43,219 nucleotides of DNA from CAZEAC01 sp964510065 (GCA_964510065.1 CAZEAC010000035.1:1-43219); one strand, 5' to 3'. Counted from the stretch's first letter, positions 1-7,975 are shown. Translations and numbers: made by a program. Notes: generated from the letters alone by a model not told the origin.

Positions 1-93
1 CCCGTAACTCCGAAGGAAGCCGCCGGAACGGGGGCGGAGGCAGCCTAATCGGCTGTCGAGCACTCGTGACAAGGATTCCGCAGGAGTTACGGG
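1..93. other. Structured element closed by an 11-bp inverted repeat
   Basis: CCCGTAACTCC at 1-11 is matched exactly by its reverse complement at 83-93. The 71 bases between them contain further pairings: CCGCC 20-24 with GGCGG 33-37, CAGCC 41-45 with GGCTG 51-55, and CGA 57-59 with TCG 64-66. The fold is therefore a multi-branched RNA-like structure rather than a simple terminator. Two more short hairpins follow: GCTC/GAGC just after 100, and AACCC/GGGTT around 116-138. I recognise no Rfam family: the RNase P, tmRNA, SRP and cobalamin riboswitch consensus blocks are absent. It could be a small RNA, an mreC leader, or the end of a dispersed repeat at the sequence edge. Strand is unknown. Confidence 0.35.
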
Positions 94-275
94 CAGACCG
101 CTCGCCGGAGCAGAACCCTGGTGAGATTTGCGGGTTAAGGCATGGGTAGTTCATATCTCGAGAGTTCTCTTCAGCGTGGCCATCTCATCCAAGCAGACCG
201 GACTCGCTGGTCGTCATTTCCCCTTTCTGACTCTCCCGCTCCCGCTTCGCGAAATAGTGTTGTAGGATCGCCTCT

Positions 276-1142
276 ATGCCGGCGGTGAATAAAAATCGAA
301 ACCAGATAGCGATAGTCTCGGTCGCGCTTTTTAGCGTCGCACTGTTTCTCACAGCCTATAGCGCGAGGAATCCCTGGACCACCACCATCGGTGCTGAAGC
401 GACTTCGATCTTATTACGTCCGTTTCAATCGCTTCATTATGGATTGGGGCATGCGCTGAGTTCGGTATGGAGCGAGTACTTTGCCCTGGTCGGGGTGCGC
501 TCCGATAATCAAATGCTTCAGCAGAGGCTACGGGAATTAGAGTCGCAGAATTCATCACTGCTCGAGATGGAGAGTGAGAATGCGAGACTTCGCGAATTGA
601 TGAGCTTTAAACAGGAGGCTGCGCTTAAAGGTATTGTTGCGCGGGTAATCGGTTTTGATCCGTCCAATTGGAGTAAGATCGTCACTATCGACAGCGGAAG
701 ACTTCGCGGAGTTGAGCGCGGGCAGGCGGTGGTTGCCGGCAATGGTGTTGTTGGACAGGTTATTTCGGTCGGTCAGCTTAGCTCGCGCGTACTTCTGATA
801 ATTGACCACACCAGCGGTATCGATGCGATTGTGCAGGGTGGACGCGCGCGCGGAGTTATAGAAGGTAGTGGCGAAGGATGCCAGCTGAATTTTGTGCCGA
901 TTGAAGAAGAAGTTCGGGTTGGTGATAGGGTAATCACCTCTGGAATGGATGGAGTGTATCCAAAAGGCCTTCTCGTTGGTGTGGTCGCCAATGTTGAGAA
1001 GAAAGGGCAGGGCATGTTTCAGAAAATTGCCGTCACTCCGGCGGTGAATTTTAGAAAGATCGAAGAAGTATTGGTCGCGCAGAATGTGCTTGACCGTGCC
1101 GCTCTTGTTGCAGACGAAGTAAAAGGGGCTAAGAATCAATGA
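276..1142 (+). CDS. mreC: Rod shape-determining protein MreC
   Basis: MreC is the periplasmic scaffold of the elongasome; it links cytoskeletal MreB and MreD to PBP2/RodA for lateral wall growth. The 288-residue product has one membrane segment at about 11-30, a coiled coil at about 76-112 rich in Leu, Glu and Arg, and then the two-barrel beta domain with the family's IDSGRLRGVERGQAVV-like stretch. Length is normal. The ATG at 276 has a weak AGGA site at 264-267. The gene overlaps mreD by 4 bp (ATGA), so the two are translationally coupled. mreB, which normally precedes it, must lie outside the window or elsewhere. The identification is firm from the order mreC-mreD-PBP2-rodA. Confidence 0.95.
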   Translation: MPAVNKNRNQIAIVSVALFSVALFLTAYSARNPWTTTIGAEATSILLRPFQSLHYGLGHALSSVWSEYFALVGVRSDNQMLQQRLRELESQNSSLLEMESENARLRELMSFKQEAALKGIVARVIGFDPSNWSKIVTIDSGRLRGVERGQAVVAGNGVVGQVISVGQLSSRVLLIIDHTSGIDAIVQGGRARGVIEGSGEGCQLNFVPIEEEVRVGDRVITSGMDGVYPKGLLVGVVANVEKKGQGMFQKIAVTPAVNFRKIEEVLVAQNVLDRAALVADEVKGAKNQ

Positions 1143-1642
1143 GTTTTAAGAAAGGATTAGCTCTACTGCTGATTGGATTTGTGGCCGTGCTGTTGCAAAC
1201 CACGGTCTTTCGCTCTTGGGGAGGTGTTTTTGCAACTGCTCCGAATATCTCGCTGGCGCTGGTGCTGTTCCTTGCGTTTTACGAGGCTAGTCCAGTCGGC
1301 GCTTTTTTGGCTTTTTTTTTAGGGCTGCAGGTAGATCTTTTTTCAGGACTCTTGCTGGGGCCATCTGCAGCATCGTTTGTTCTAATTTACGGACTTATTG
1401 CCTGCTTTGCACAGCGAATTTTCGTAGAGTCAAAAATATCGGTGTTTGTCGCGGCTTTTTTTGGATCTTTGATTATGAGCTTGGTGTACGTTGCGCTTAC
1501 CATCGGCAGTTCACGAGGATTTTCGGAGCTATGGCTCGGTATTCTTGGTGAAGCGCTATTAACAGCACTTCTCGCGCCCTTCATCTTTCTGGGAATTAGG
1601 TCTTTTGTGTATCGAAGGGACGCGAGCACATATCGTTATTAG
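1139..1642 (+). CDS. mreD: Rod shape-determining protein MreD
   Basis: This small integral membrane protein belongs to the elongation complex and partners MreC. The 167 residues are almost entirely hydrophobic, with about five membrane segments and the typical central stretch with QVDLFSGLLLGPSA (Asp-Leu-Phe-Ser-Gly), which is conserved in MreD. The start ATG overlaps the mreC stop (ATGA at 1139-1142). A 19-bp gap separates it from mrdA. MreD is poorly conserved in sequence, so the call rests on length, topology, the DLFSG motif and position. Confidence 0.92.
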   Translation: MSFKKGLALLLIGFVAVLLQTTVFRSWGGVFATAPNISLALVLFLAFYEASPVGAFLAFFLGLQVDLFSGLLLGPSAASFVLIYGLIACFAQRIFVESKISVFVAAFFGSLIMSLVYVALTIGSSRGFSELWLGILGEALLTALLAPFIFLGIRSFVYRRDASTYRY

Positions 1643-1661
1643 CATTTTCTCCGCGTAGACT

Positions 1662-3551
1662 ATGGCGTTATTTGAGAAGCAAACGATAAATATACCTTTT
1701 CGAGCCAATATCACGCTCGCGCTGGCGCTCTCCTGTTTTGTCGTGATTACGTTTCGGCTCTGGTACCTGCAGATAATCAACGGTGATTTTTTCCGCAGTA
1801 AGTCCGAGAACAATAGAATTCGCATGGTCTTTCAGCCGCCGCCGCGTGGCTTGGTGCTTGATCGCAATGGCGCGGTGCTTGCAAAAAATCGGCCTTCTTT
1901 TGATATCGAGCTTGTCACCGAGGATAGTCCGGATCCCCGTGCGACGGTAATAGAGGTCGCGCGAATTTTGGCAATGGATCCTGAAAAGCTGCTTGAGCAG
2001 CTTAAAGCGCAGAAAAAACGGCGCCGTTTTGAACCAAAACTACTTATTCGTGATGCCTCGCGTGACACCGTGGCGAAGATCGTGGCGCGGCGCTACGCGC
2101 TTCCCGGCGTTGAAGTCGCGGTCACTCCGACGCGTGATTATGTTCATGGAGCGCTCGCCTCGCACGCGCTTGGTTATATTCGTGAGATCACATCACGTCA
2201 GCTCGATAGTCCGCACTTCGCACTTTACCGCAGTGGCGATATGGTCGGGCAGTCGGGGCTTGAATCAATTTGGGAGTATTATCTTCAAGGAAAGCGTGGT
2301 GTTCATCGTGTCGTTGTTAACGCGATGGGCACGAAGATTGATGAGACACTTTTTGAGGCAGCAAATCCCGGTCACGACATTACGCTGACGATTGATCTGG
2401 ATGTGCAGAAGGCAGCCGACAAAGAGATGGAGGGAAAAAGAGGCGCGGTAGTGGCGCTTGACCCGATGAGCGGTGAAATATTGGCGCTGGCTTCGGCCCC
2501 TGCGTTTGATCCAAATCTCTTTACGGCCGAGCTTTCCGCGGATCTGTGGAAAGACTTGATATCAAGCCGTGAGAAAAAGCTTAATAATCGACCGCTGCAG
2601 GGGGTCTATCCGCCTGGCTCGGTGTTCAAGATCTTCATGGCGGCCGCGGGGCTCGCCGAAGGTGTCATTAGTCCGACCGAGCGGGTGTTCTGCCCTGGAT
2701 ATTTGACTGTTGGCTCAAGGAGATTTCGCTGTCATAAACATTCAGGCCACGGCTCAGTGAACATGGAAGAGGCGATGATTCAGTCGTGTGACGTCTATTT
2801 CTACACCGTGGGGCAAAGGTTGGGAGTCGATAGAATTTTTGAGTATGCAACACGCTTCGGTCTTGGTCAGAAGACCGGATTAAAGCTCAGTGACGAAAGC
2901 ATTGGGCTCATTCCCTCGACTGAATGGAAGCGCCGCTACTTTAGAAATCCGGAAGATCAGAAATGGTATCCCGGTGAAACGCCATCGGTATCAATTGGGC
3001 AGGGAGCGGTCACCGTCACACCGATGCAGATTGCACGAGGGCTCTCGGCGCTCGTAAATGGTGGAAGAGTGTTAGTGCCGTATATCGTTAAGCAGGTTAA
3101 TTCTGCTGATGCAGCGTTTAAGGACTCCGAATTCGGCCCTGAGGTGAGTAGCGAGCTAAACATCGATCCGGCGATCCTAGAGCGGGTGAAAAAGGCGCTT
3201 GTTGGCGTGGTATATGATCAACATGGAACGGGACGTCGTGCGAAACTTCCCGATGAACTTGGTATTAAGGTTGGAGGGAAAACTGGAACCGCGCAAGTTG
3301 TCTCGCTCGAGTATACTGATGCAAATGATCGAAACGATCATGCCTGGTTCGCCGGTTTTGCTCCTGCCGATAAGCCCGAGATCGTCGTTGCCGCGATTGT
3401 GGAAAATGGCGGTCATGGTGGCGTGACTGCCGCGCCGATTGTTGAGAAAGTTATGGAAGCCTTTTTTAGAAAGAAGCTTGGCAAACCCGAAGGGCCTCCA
3501 GCAAATGGTAAGACCGTGAAGGATATTCAGGAGGGCGACCTTGTCGATTGA
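1662..3551 (+). CDS. mrdA: Penicillin-binding protein 2, peptidoglycan D,D-transpeptidase
   Basis: This is the class B PBP that crosslinks glycan strands made by RodA during cell elongation. It has 629 residues, with one membrane anchor at about 17-38 and then the PBP dimerisation domain beginning at PPPRGLVLDRNG. The transpeptidase domain shows all three active-site motifs: S320-V-F-K323 (SxxK), S375-C-D (SxN variant with Asp) and K540-T-G. The C-terminal tail is about 30 residues longer than the catalytic core needs. It lies between mreD and rodA and overlaps rodA by 11 bp. The SCD form of the second motif is usual for PBP2 proteins. The ATG at 1662 has no clear Shine-Dalgarno sequence. Confidence 0.96.
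   Translation: MALFEKQTINIPFRANITLALALSCFVVITFRLWYLQIINGDFFRSKSENNRIRMVFQPPPRGLVLDRNGAVLAKNRPSFDIELVTEDSPDPRATVIEVARILAMDPEKLLEQLKAQKKRRRFEPKLLIRDASRDTVAKIVARRYALPGVEVAVTPTRDYVHGALASHALGYIREITSRQLDSPHFALYRSGDMVGQSGLESIWEYYLQGKRGVHRVVVNAMGTKIDETLFEAANPGHDITLTIDLDVQKAADKEMEGKRGAVVALDPMSGEILALASAPAFDPNLFTAELSADLWKDLISSREKKLNNRPLQGVYPPGSVFKIFMAAAGLAEGVISPTERVFCPGYLTVGSRRFRCHKHSGHGSVNMEEAMIQSCDVYFYTVGQRLGVDRIFEYATRFGLGQKTGLKLSDESIGLIPSTEWKRRYFRNPEDQKWYPGETPSVSIGQGAVTVTPMQIARGLSALVNGGRVLVPYIVKQVNSADAAFKDSEFGPEVSSELNIDPAILERVKKALVGVVYDQHGTGRRAKLPDELGIKVGGKTGTAQVVSLEYTDANDRNDHAWFAGFAPADKPEIVVAAIVENGGHGGVTAAPIVEKVMEAFFRKKLGKPEGPPANGKTVKDIQEGDLVD
3529..3540 (+). promoter_or_regulatory. Strong ribosome binding site fixing the rodA TTG start
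   Basis: AGGAGGG at 3529-3535 lies inside the last codons of mrdA, five bases before TTG at 3541. This near-perfect Shine-Dalgarno sequence decides the rodA start. It makes rodA translation independent of, or coupled to, ribosomes finishing mrdA. Confidence 0.75.
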
Positions 3552-4689
3552 TAGGCGCTCTATCGCCCATTTTGATTGGGTACTTTTAATTGCGGGCTGC
3601 TTAATCCCCTGCCTCGGACTTGTCGTGCTTTACAGCGCTGGTTACGATCCCGATAGTGCAGGCATCTCGCTGGGATTCCTACCTTGGAAAATCCAGAGCA
3701 CTGCATTTGTGAAGCAGCTGCTCTTTCTCTCGGTTGGCTTGGTGGTGATGGGAGTGGCCGTGTTAGTGCCACATTCGTTTCTCTTTCGCATTTCTTACCT
3801 GGTGTATGGCCTGGGAATAGTTCTTCTGCTCACGGTAATGTTTGCCGGAGTGGTGGTGAACGGTTCGAGGCGCTGGCTTAATTTTGGAAGTTTCAATTTG
3901 CAGCCGGCCGAAATGATGAAATTAGGGCTCGCGCTTGCGCTAAGCCGCTATCTTTCGCGGCACCCACCGTCACGTGGTGGGTATCGACTCAAAGAGTGTG
4001 TCGTTCCCTTTATTATGGTTGGTGTGCCGATGCTTTTAATCGCGCAACAACCCGATCTCGGCTCGGCGCTTTCTCTTGGCGCGGTTGGTGCGGCGCTCAT
4101 TCTTTTTATGGGAGTTAATTACAAAACTATTTTGGGACTCCTGTTAGCCGTACTTATTGCCGTGGTTCCAGGCTGGCATTTTCTGCATGATTATCAGAAA
4201 CGTCGAATTTTGGTGTTGATTGACCCCGAGGGTGATCCGCTCGGAAGTGGTTATCATATAATTCAATCAAAAATTGCGGTGGGCTCGGGAGGGCTCTCGG
4301 GCAAGGGTTATCTTAAAGGAACACAGTCGCAGCTTGAGTTCCTTCCGGAACACACTACGGACTTTATTTTTTCAGTGCTTGCTGAGGAGTGGGGATTTTT
4401 GGGCTGCATTAGCGTGCTCGTCCTTTACGCATTCTTGATCTATCGAATGGTCCGTGTGGTCGGAAGAAGCAGAGATCTTTTCGCCGCACTACTCGTGTTT
4501 GGTGTACTCTCGGTGTTTTTCTTCCATTCGGTGATTAACATCGGCATGGTTGTTGGAGTTTTCCCAGTGGTTGGTATCCCGCTGCCACTTTTTAGTTACG
4601 GCGGATCTTCGGTGCTTTCAACAATGGTGGGATTGGGTATTGTATTGGGAGTCAGTATGCGGCGTTTCCTTTTTGCGGCACGAACATGA
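3541..4689 (+). CDS. rodA: SEDS glycosyltransferase RodA
   Basis: RodA polymerises lipid II into glycan strands and works as a pair with PBP2. The 382-residue protein has about ten membrane segments. SEDS signatures include AQQPDLGSAL, the large periplasmic loop with FLPEHTTDFIFSVLAEEWG (containing the conserved Asp of the proposed active site), and the C-terminal GIPLPLFSYGGSSVLS. It starts with TTG at 3541, supported by the AGGAGGG site upstream, and overlaps mrdA by 11 bp. Its ATGA stop region overlaps the next gene by 4 bp. The paralogue FtsW is less likely because of the direct pairing with mreCD and PBP2. Confidence 0.95.
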   Translation: MSIDRRSIAHFDWVLLIAGCLIPCLGLVVLYSAGYDPDSAGISLGFLPWKIQSTAFVKQLLFLSVGLVVMGVAVLVPHSFLFRISYLVYGLGIVLLLTVMFAGVVVNGSRRWLNFGSFNLQPAEMMKLGLALALSRYLSRHPPSRGGYRLKECVVPFIMVGVPMLLIAQQPDLGSALSLGAVGAALILFMGVNYKTILGLLLAVLIAVVPGWHFLHDYQKRRILVLIDPEGDPLGSGYHIIQSKIAVGSGGLSGKGYLKGTQSQLEFLPEHTTDFIFSVLAEEWGFLGCISVLVLYAFLIYRMVRVVGRSRDLFAALLVFGVLSVFFFHSVINIGMVVGVFPVVGIPLPLFSYGGSSVLSTMVGLGIVLGVSMRRFLFAART

Positions 4690-5723
4690 GTTTGACGAGA
4701 TTGTCCCTGGTGGTACTAAGTTTTTACTGCGCTTCGCTTTACGCGGAAGAAGGCAAGGTGACATTTGAAGCGCTGCCCTCGACCTACTACTCTGAGCTTC
4801 TCGCCGGCCTTGAGACCGGCTCTTCGGTTGATGTCCCATCCAAGCTGCAAGCGCCAAGTGATATAGAGCGTGAGGTTTGGCGCGGGAATGATTCGCAAAT
4901 CATTGCGACGTTGAATGAAGTCGAGATGTACTTTGTCTCGCGCGACGAGGGCGTGAAGGGTAATGATTTTCGGATCAAGGCGGAATTCGGGACTGATCAG
5001 TTTGTATTAAAAAGCAGTCGAAGCGGACTTTACAATCCCGAAGGCGGTGTAGTGCTCAGGGGCGGTGAGAGAAAAGTGGTGCCGCTTAAAACCCTTCCTG
5101 ATCCGCGGGCACGCATGGTCATCGCAGCGCCACTGATAAAACCGGAAGGAAATTTCGCGGTGTTTCTCTGTCCGCGGTTTGTCGAAGACGTCAACGATCC
5201 CGACTCGGGCCTTAGCCATCCAGTGCTTTTAGACGCCAAGATGCGGATTAGCAAGGTACATTTGGATAAAGTAGTTGGGGAGATATCGGTGAAAATGCTA
5301 AGCGGCCGTGGCCCAGGCAAACTTGTCGCTGATATTCTCACTACCGGGAACCTCCCGCGAAGCTCTGAATTCCATGACCAGGTGATTGCACAAGATCCCG
5401 AGACATCATTGCGTTACCTGCCGACTACACCGATTGAAGCGTCGCCTTTTAGCGTCAACGTCACAGCCGGCACGCCACTTCTTGAGGGCCTTCGTGTGCG
5501 GGTCGAACAGCAAACTTTTGCCGGGTACCTGCGTACCGATCAGGTTGATCGGGTGGTTGTTATTGATGAAATCGATATTAAGGCTCCTATTGAAAGCAGT
5601 TCTAAAGTCGATAATCAGTCGGCGAGCTGCTATGTCCTCCTGAATTTCGCACTTAAGGCCGGGAGTTATGGAAAGAAGCAGTTTGAGCTTCCAGGGGAGT
5701 TTAAGGGCGAGGGAAAGGAGTAA
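4686..5723 (+). CDS. Exported protein of unknown function coupled to rodA
   Basis: I do not recognise a family in this 345-residue protein. It begins with a Sec signal peptide (hydrophobic residues about 5-20, likely cleavage after SLYA). The mature part is rich in alternating hydrophobic and charged residues, which suggests beta structure, with no later membrane segment. It contains only a few Cys residues and no obvious catalytic motif. Its ATG overlaps the rodA stop (ATGA, 4686-4689), so it is made together with the elongation machinery and probably acts in the periplasm. A promoter for guaB follows it, so it is the last gene of the mre operon. A role in wall elongation is inferred only from position. 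Confidence 0.8.
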   Translation: MSLTRLSLVVLSFYCASLYAEEGKVTFEALPSTYYSELLAGLETGSSVDVPSKLQAPSDIEREVWRGNDSQIIATLNEVEMYFVSRDEGVKGNDFRIKAEFGTDQFVLKSSRSGLYNPEGGVVLRGGERKVVPLKTLPDPRARMVIAAPLIKPEGNFAVFLCPRFVEDVNDPDSGLSHPVLLDAKMRISKVHLDKVVGEISVKMLSGRGPGKLVADILTTGNLPRSSEFHDQVIAQDPETSLRYLPTTPIEASPFSVNVTAGTPLLEGLRVRVEQQTFAGYLRTDQVDRVVVIDEIDIKAPIESSSKVDNQSASCYVLLNFALKAGSYGKKQFELPGEFKGEGKE

Positions 5724-5774
5724 GGGCGCGCGAGTCTTTGAATTGAGCCTGATTCCTGCTCTGGCGATGGCCCC

Positions 5775-5802
5775 TTGTCAAAACTCAAAACGGGTGTAAT
5801 AT
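5775..5802 (+). promoter_or_regulatory. Sigma-70-type promoter for the guaB unit
   Basis: TTGTCA (5775-5780), 16 bases, then TAATAT (5797-5802). It lies after the mre operon stop and 40 bases before the first ATTCTC-containing start region, so it should drive guaB and probably the maf-yggS genes. Confidence 0.55.
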
Positions 5803-5841
5803 ACCGCCCCCAAACCCCTCAAAACTCACAAGGAGAGCCCC

Positions 5842-6069
5842 TTGGCTAAGATTCTCGGTAACCATTCACCCGTTTTCTATATTCAAGGTGCCACATTGGC
5901 TGAGCTAATCGAGCTCGGCGGCAATGCGGCGCGAACATTTCTCCGTTGCCAGCCCCTGATCGGGGCAGCAGATTTTGTGAATGGTTACTTGTTGTCACCC
6001 CCGATTTGCTCCGCAAATCGACCCCTGAGGGGTTGGTGCTCTGGCATTAATATTACAAAGCGGCGTTGA
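5842..6069 (+). CDS. Short leader ORF starting with a copy of the GuaB N-terminus (doubtful)
   Basis: TTG at 5842 has a good Shine-Dalgarno sequence (AAGGAG at 5830-5835, six bases away). It opens a 75-codon frame that begins MAKIL, the same as the first residues of GuaB, and then runs into unrelated sequence with repeat-like composition (hairpins at 6003-6035). It ends in TTGA at 6066-6069, shortly before the guaB ATG at 6078. No known domain is present. It may be the remnant of the original guaB start after an insertion, or a translated leader. As a functional protein it is unlikely. Confidence 0.25.
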   Translation: MAKILGNHSPVFYIQGATLAELIELGGNAARTFLRCQPLIGAADFVNGYLLSPPICSANRPLRGWCSGINITKRR

Positions 6070-6093
6070 GGTGCAAAATGGCTAAGATTCTCG
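5843..6093. repeat. 15-bp direct repeat flanking a 221-bp insertion at the guaB start
   Basis: TGGCTAAGATTCTCG occurs at 5843-5857 and again at 6079-6093, where the second copy is codons 1-6 of guaB. The intervening 5858-6078 starts exactly with GTAACCATTCAC (5858-5869), whose perfect inverted copy GTGAATGGTTAC lies at 5977-5988. It also holds GAGCT/AGCTC, GATTTGC/GCAAATC and ACCCC/GGGGT hairpins. This looks like insertion of a small non-coding palindromic element with duplication of the target. The right end also supplies a new ribosome site (GAGG at 6068-6071) for guaB. An alternative is a local tandem duplication followed by divergence. Confidence 0.6.
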
Positions 6094-7592
6094 AAGATAT
6101 ATCTCGAACCTTCAACGAGTACCTTCTCATTCCCGGTCTCACGAAGAAGGAGCATGTTCCTTCAAATGTGAGACTTCGCGTTCCACTTAAGCGTTTCAAA
6201 AAGGGAACAGCGCCTGAAAAAATACTCTGCTTGAATCTGCCCTTCATCTCCGCTGCGATGCAGGCGGTCTCGGGATCTGAACTTGCGATAGCGTTGGCGC
6301 GGAAGGGTGGATGTGCTGTAACTTTCTGCTCGCAGACTATTGCGGAGCAGGCCGAGATGGTCCGTCAGGTTAAAGAGCACAAGGCTGGGTTTGTCGAGTC
6401 CGATTCGAATCTGTCTCCTAATAGCACGCTTCGCGACGCCGTCGAACTTCGGCGAAAGACCGGGCATTCAACCATCGCGATTACCGAAGACGGTGGAAGG
6501 CATTCAAAGCTCGTCGGAATGCTGACAAGCAAAGACTTTTGGGAGTTTAAAGACAATCTTTCCGATAGTGTTAAGAATTATTTCACTCCCCGTGATCGTT
6601 TGGTCATGGCTGAGGAGGGAGTCACCCTGCAAGAGGCCACTGAGAAGCTTTGGAAATCGAAAAAAGAATGTCTTCCAATAGTCGATAAGAAAGGAAATCT
6701 ACGTGCGCTGGTATTTCGTCGCGATTACTTCGATCATAAGTCAAATCCTGACGAACTTACCGATGAGCATAAGCGACTCTTCGTTGGCGCCGCACTTAAT
6801 ACCCACGATTACAAAGAGCGCGCCAAGGCATTGGTCGAAGCGGGCGCGGATATGCTCTGCTTTGACTCGTCTGATGGTTATACTGAGTGGCAAATGGAGG
6901 CGTGCCGTGACGTACGCAAACTTCTTGGCGACTCTGTCATTATTGGTGGCGGGAATGTCGTCTCGGGCGAAGGATTCCGCTACCTGGTCGAAAAGGCGGA
7001 TGTTGATTTTGTGAAAGTTGGCATTGGCGGTGGCTCGATCTGTATTACTCGCGAACAGAAAGGTATCGGTCGCGGACAGGCCTCCGCGGTGCTCGAAGTT
7101 GCCGAGGAGCGCGATCGTTATTTTGAGGAAACCGGCATCTACGTGCCTATCTGCTCGGATGGCGGTCTCAACTATGACACTCAGATCATTATGGCGCTCG
7201 CACTTGGAGCGGACTTCGTGATGATGGGTAAATATTTCGCGATGACCCAAGAGAGCCCGACTGAGACAATCACCTATCGTGGACGGCTCTACAAACCGTA
7301 TTGGGGCGAAGGTGCGAAGCGCGCGCGTAATTGGCAGCGTTATAAACAGAGCGAAAAACCTGAGCTTGTCTTTGAGGAAGGGGTTGATGCGTATGTGCCG
7401 TACAGTGGGCCACTCGCCGATAAAGTTGATGTGACTACTGCGAAGATAAAAGCGACGATGTGTAATGTCGGAGTGCTGAGTATCAAAGAGCTTCACGAAA
7501 AAGCGGTCCTTACCCGTGTATCGGAGCTGACGATCGTCGAGGGCGGAACCTCCAGTGTCGAGCAGCTCGACAGAATGAGCAGAACTGATTAA
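6078..7592 (+). CDS. guaB: IMP dehydrogenase
   Basis: The enzyme oxidises IMP to XMP with NAD+, the committed step of GMP synthesis. From ATG 6078 the product has 504 residues. The TIM-barrel core is split by a CBS-domain pair at roughly 115-230. The active-site loop GGGSICITREQKG carries catalytic Cys322, followed by CSDGG (phosphate binding) and the flap region with YWGEGAKRARNWQRY. The sequence resembles the roughly 500-residue form best known in clostridia and Bacteroidetes more than the 488-residue proteobacterial type. ATG 6078 is preferred over TTG 6066 because GAGG at 6068-6071 lies six bases upstream. It is followed by a 1-bp overlap with the next gene. The start is duplicated upstream. 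Confidence 0.95.
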   Translation: MAKILEDISRTFNEYLLIPGLTKKEHVPSNVRLRVPLKRFKKGTAPEKILCLNLPFISAAMQAVSGSELAIALARKGGCAVTFCSQTIAEQAEMVRQVKEHKAGFVESDSNLSPNSTLRDAVELRRKTGHSTIAITEDGGRHSKLVGMLTSKDFWEFKDNLSDSVKNYFTPRDRLVMAEEGVTLQEATEKLWKSKKECLPIVDKKGNLRALVFRRDYFDHKSNPDELTDEHKRLFVGAALNTHDYKERAKALVEAGADMLCFDSSDGYTEWQMEACRDVRKLLGDSVIIGGGNVVSGEGFRYLVEKADVDFVKVGIGGGSICITREQKGIGRGQASAVLEVAEERDRYFEETGIYVPICSDGGLNYDTQIIMALALGADFVMMGKYFAMTQESPTETITYRGRLYKPYWGEGAKRARNWQRYKQSEKPELVFEEGVDAYVPYSGPLADKVDVTTAKIKATMCNVGVLSIKELHEKAVLTRVSELTIVEGGTSSVEQLDRMSRTD

Positions 7593-7975
7593 TGTCACTC
7601 AGTAATCGGCTGCTTGCAAAGTTCGAAAGGTTTGGCTACCGCGAATTTGAGATTGGCGATACCGTGGCACGAGGCTTTGCCGATGTTGGCTACGAAGAGT
7701 TCGCGCTCATCGCTGAGCACAAGATCCTCTCGACCTATACCGGTAAAGCAAGTGCGTTAGAGACTCACGAACGTGACTTTTTCTTTAAAGTATTCTCGAT
7801 CGATGAGATGATTCAATATCTTCAACGCCAAGGTGTCGAGCTGCGGCTCCTTGAACTTGAAGACGGGCGCGAATGGCATGTCGTCGCGAAGCGAGTAGAC
7901 ACGCTCTACGAGCTTCGAGGAGAAGGCCTACAGGAACTTCTTGTTGATCTAATGACTGCGTTAATCCAGACATGA
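7592..7975 (+). CDS. Small conserved-looking protein of unknown function
   Basis: This is a 127-residue soluble protein with no signal peptide or membrane segment and no motif I recognise. It is acidic and rich in Glu, Leu and Phe, with a mixed alpha/beta look. It starts on the last base of the guaB stop codon (1-bp overlap) and overlaps maf by 4 bp (ATGA at 7972-7975), so it is locked into the guaB-maf operon. That supports a real gene. A link to nucleotide metabolism is an inference from its neighbours only. Confidence 0.75.
   Translation: MSLSNRLLAKFERFGYREFEIGDTVARGFADVGYEEFALIAEHKILSTYTGKASALETHERDFFFKVFSIDEMIQYLQRQGVELRLLELEDGREWHVVAKRVDTLYELRGEGLQELLVDLMTALIQT

Noticed and set aside
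1..93. SRP RNA, RNase P RNA, tmRNA or cobalamin riboswitch
   Set aside because: GAAGGAAGCCGCC resembles the SRP apical loop, but the rest of the SRP hairpin does not fit, and the conserved blocks of the other families are missing.
555..1139. Long open frame on the minus strand opposite mreC
   Set aside because: It is antisense to a firmly identified gene, has no known domain, and its codon pattern mirrors mreC.
6741..7598. 285-codon minus-strand frame opposite guaB
   Set aside because: It is a shadow of guaB codon bias, with no domain or ribosome site.
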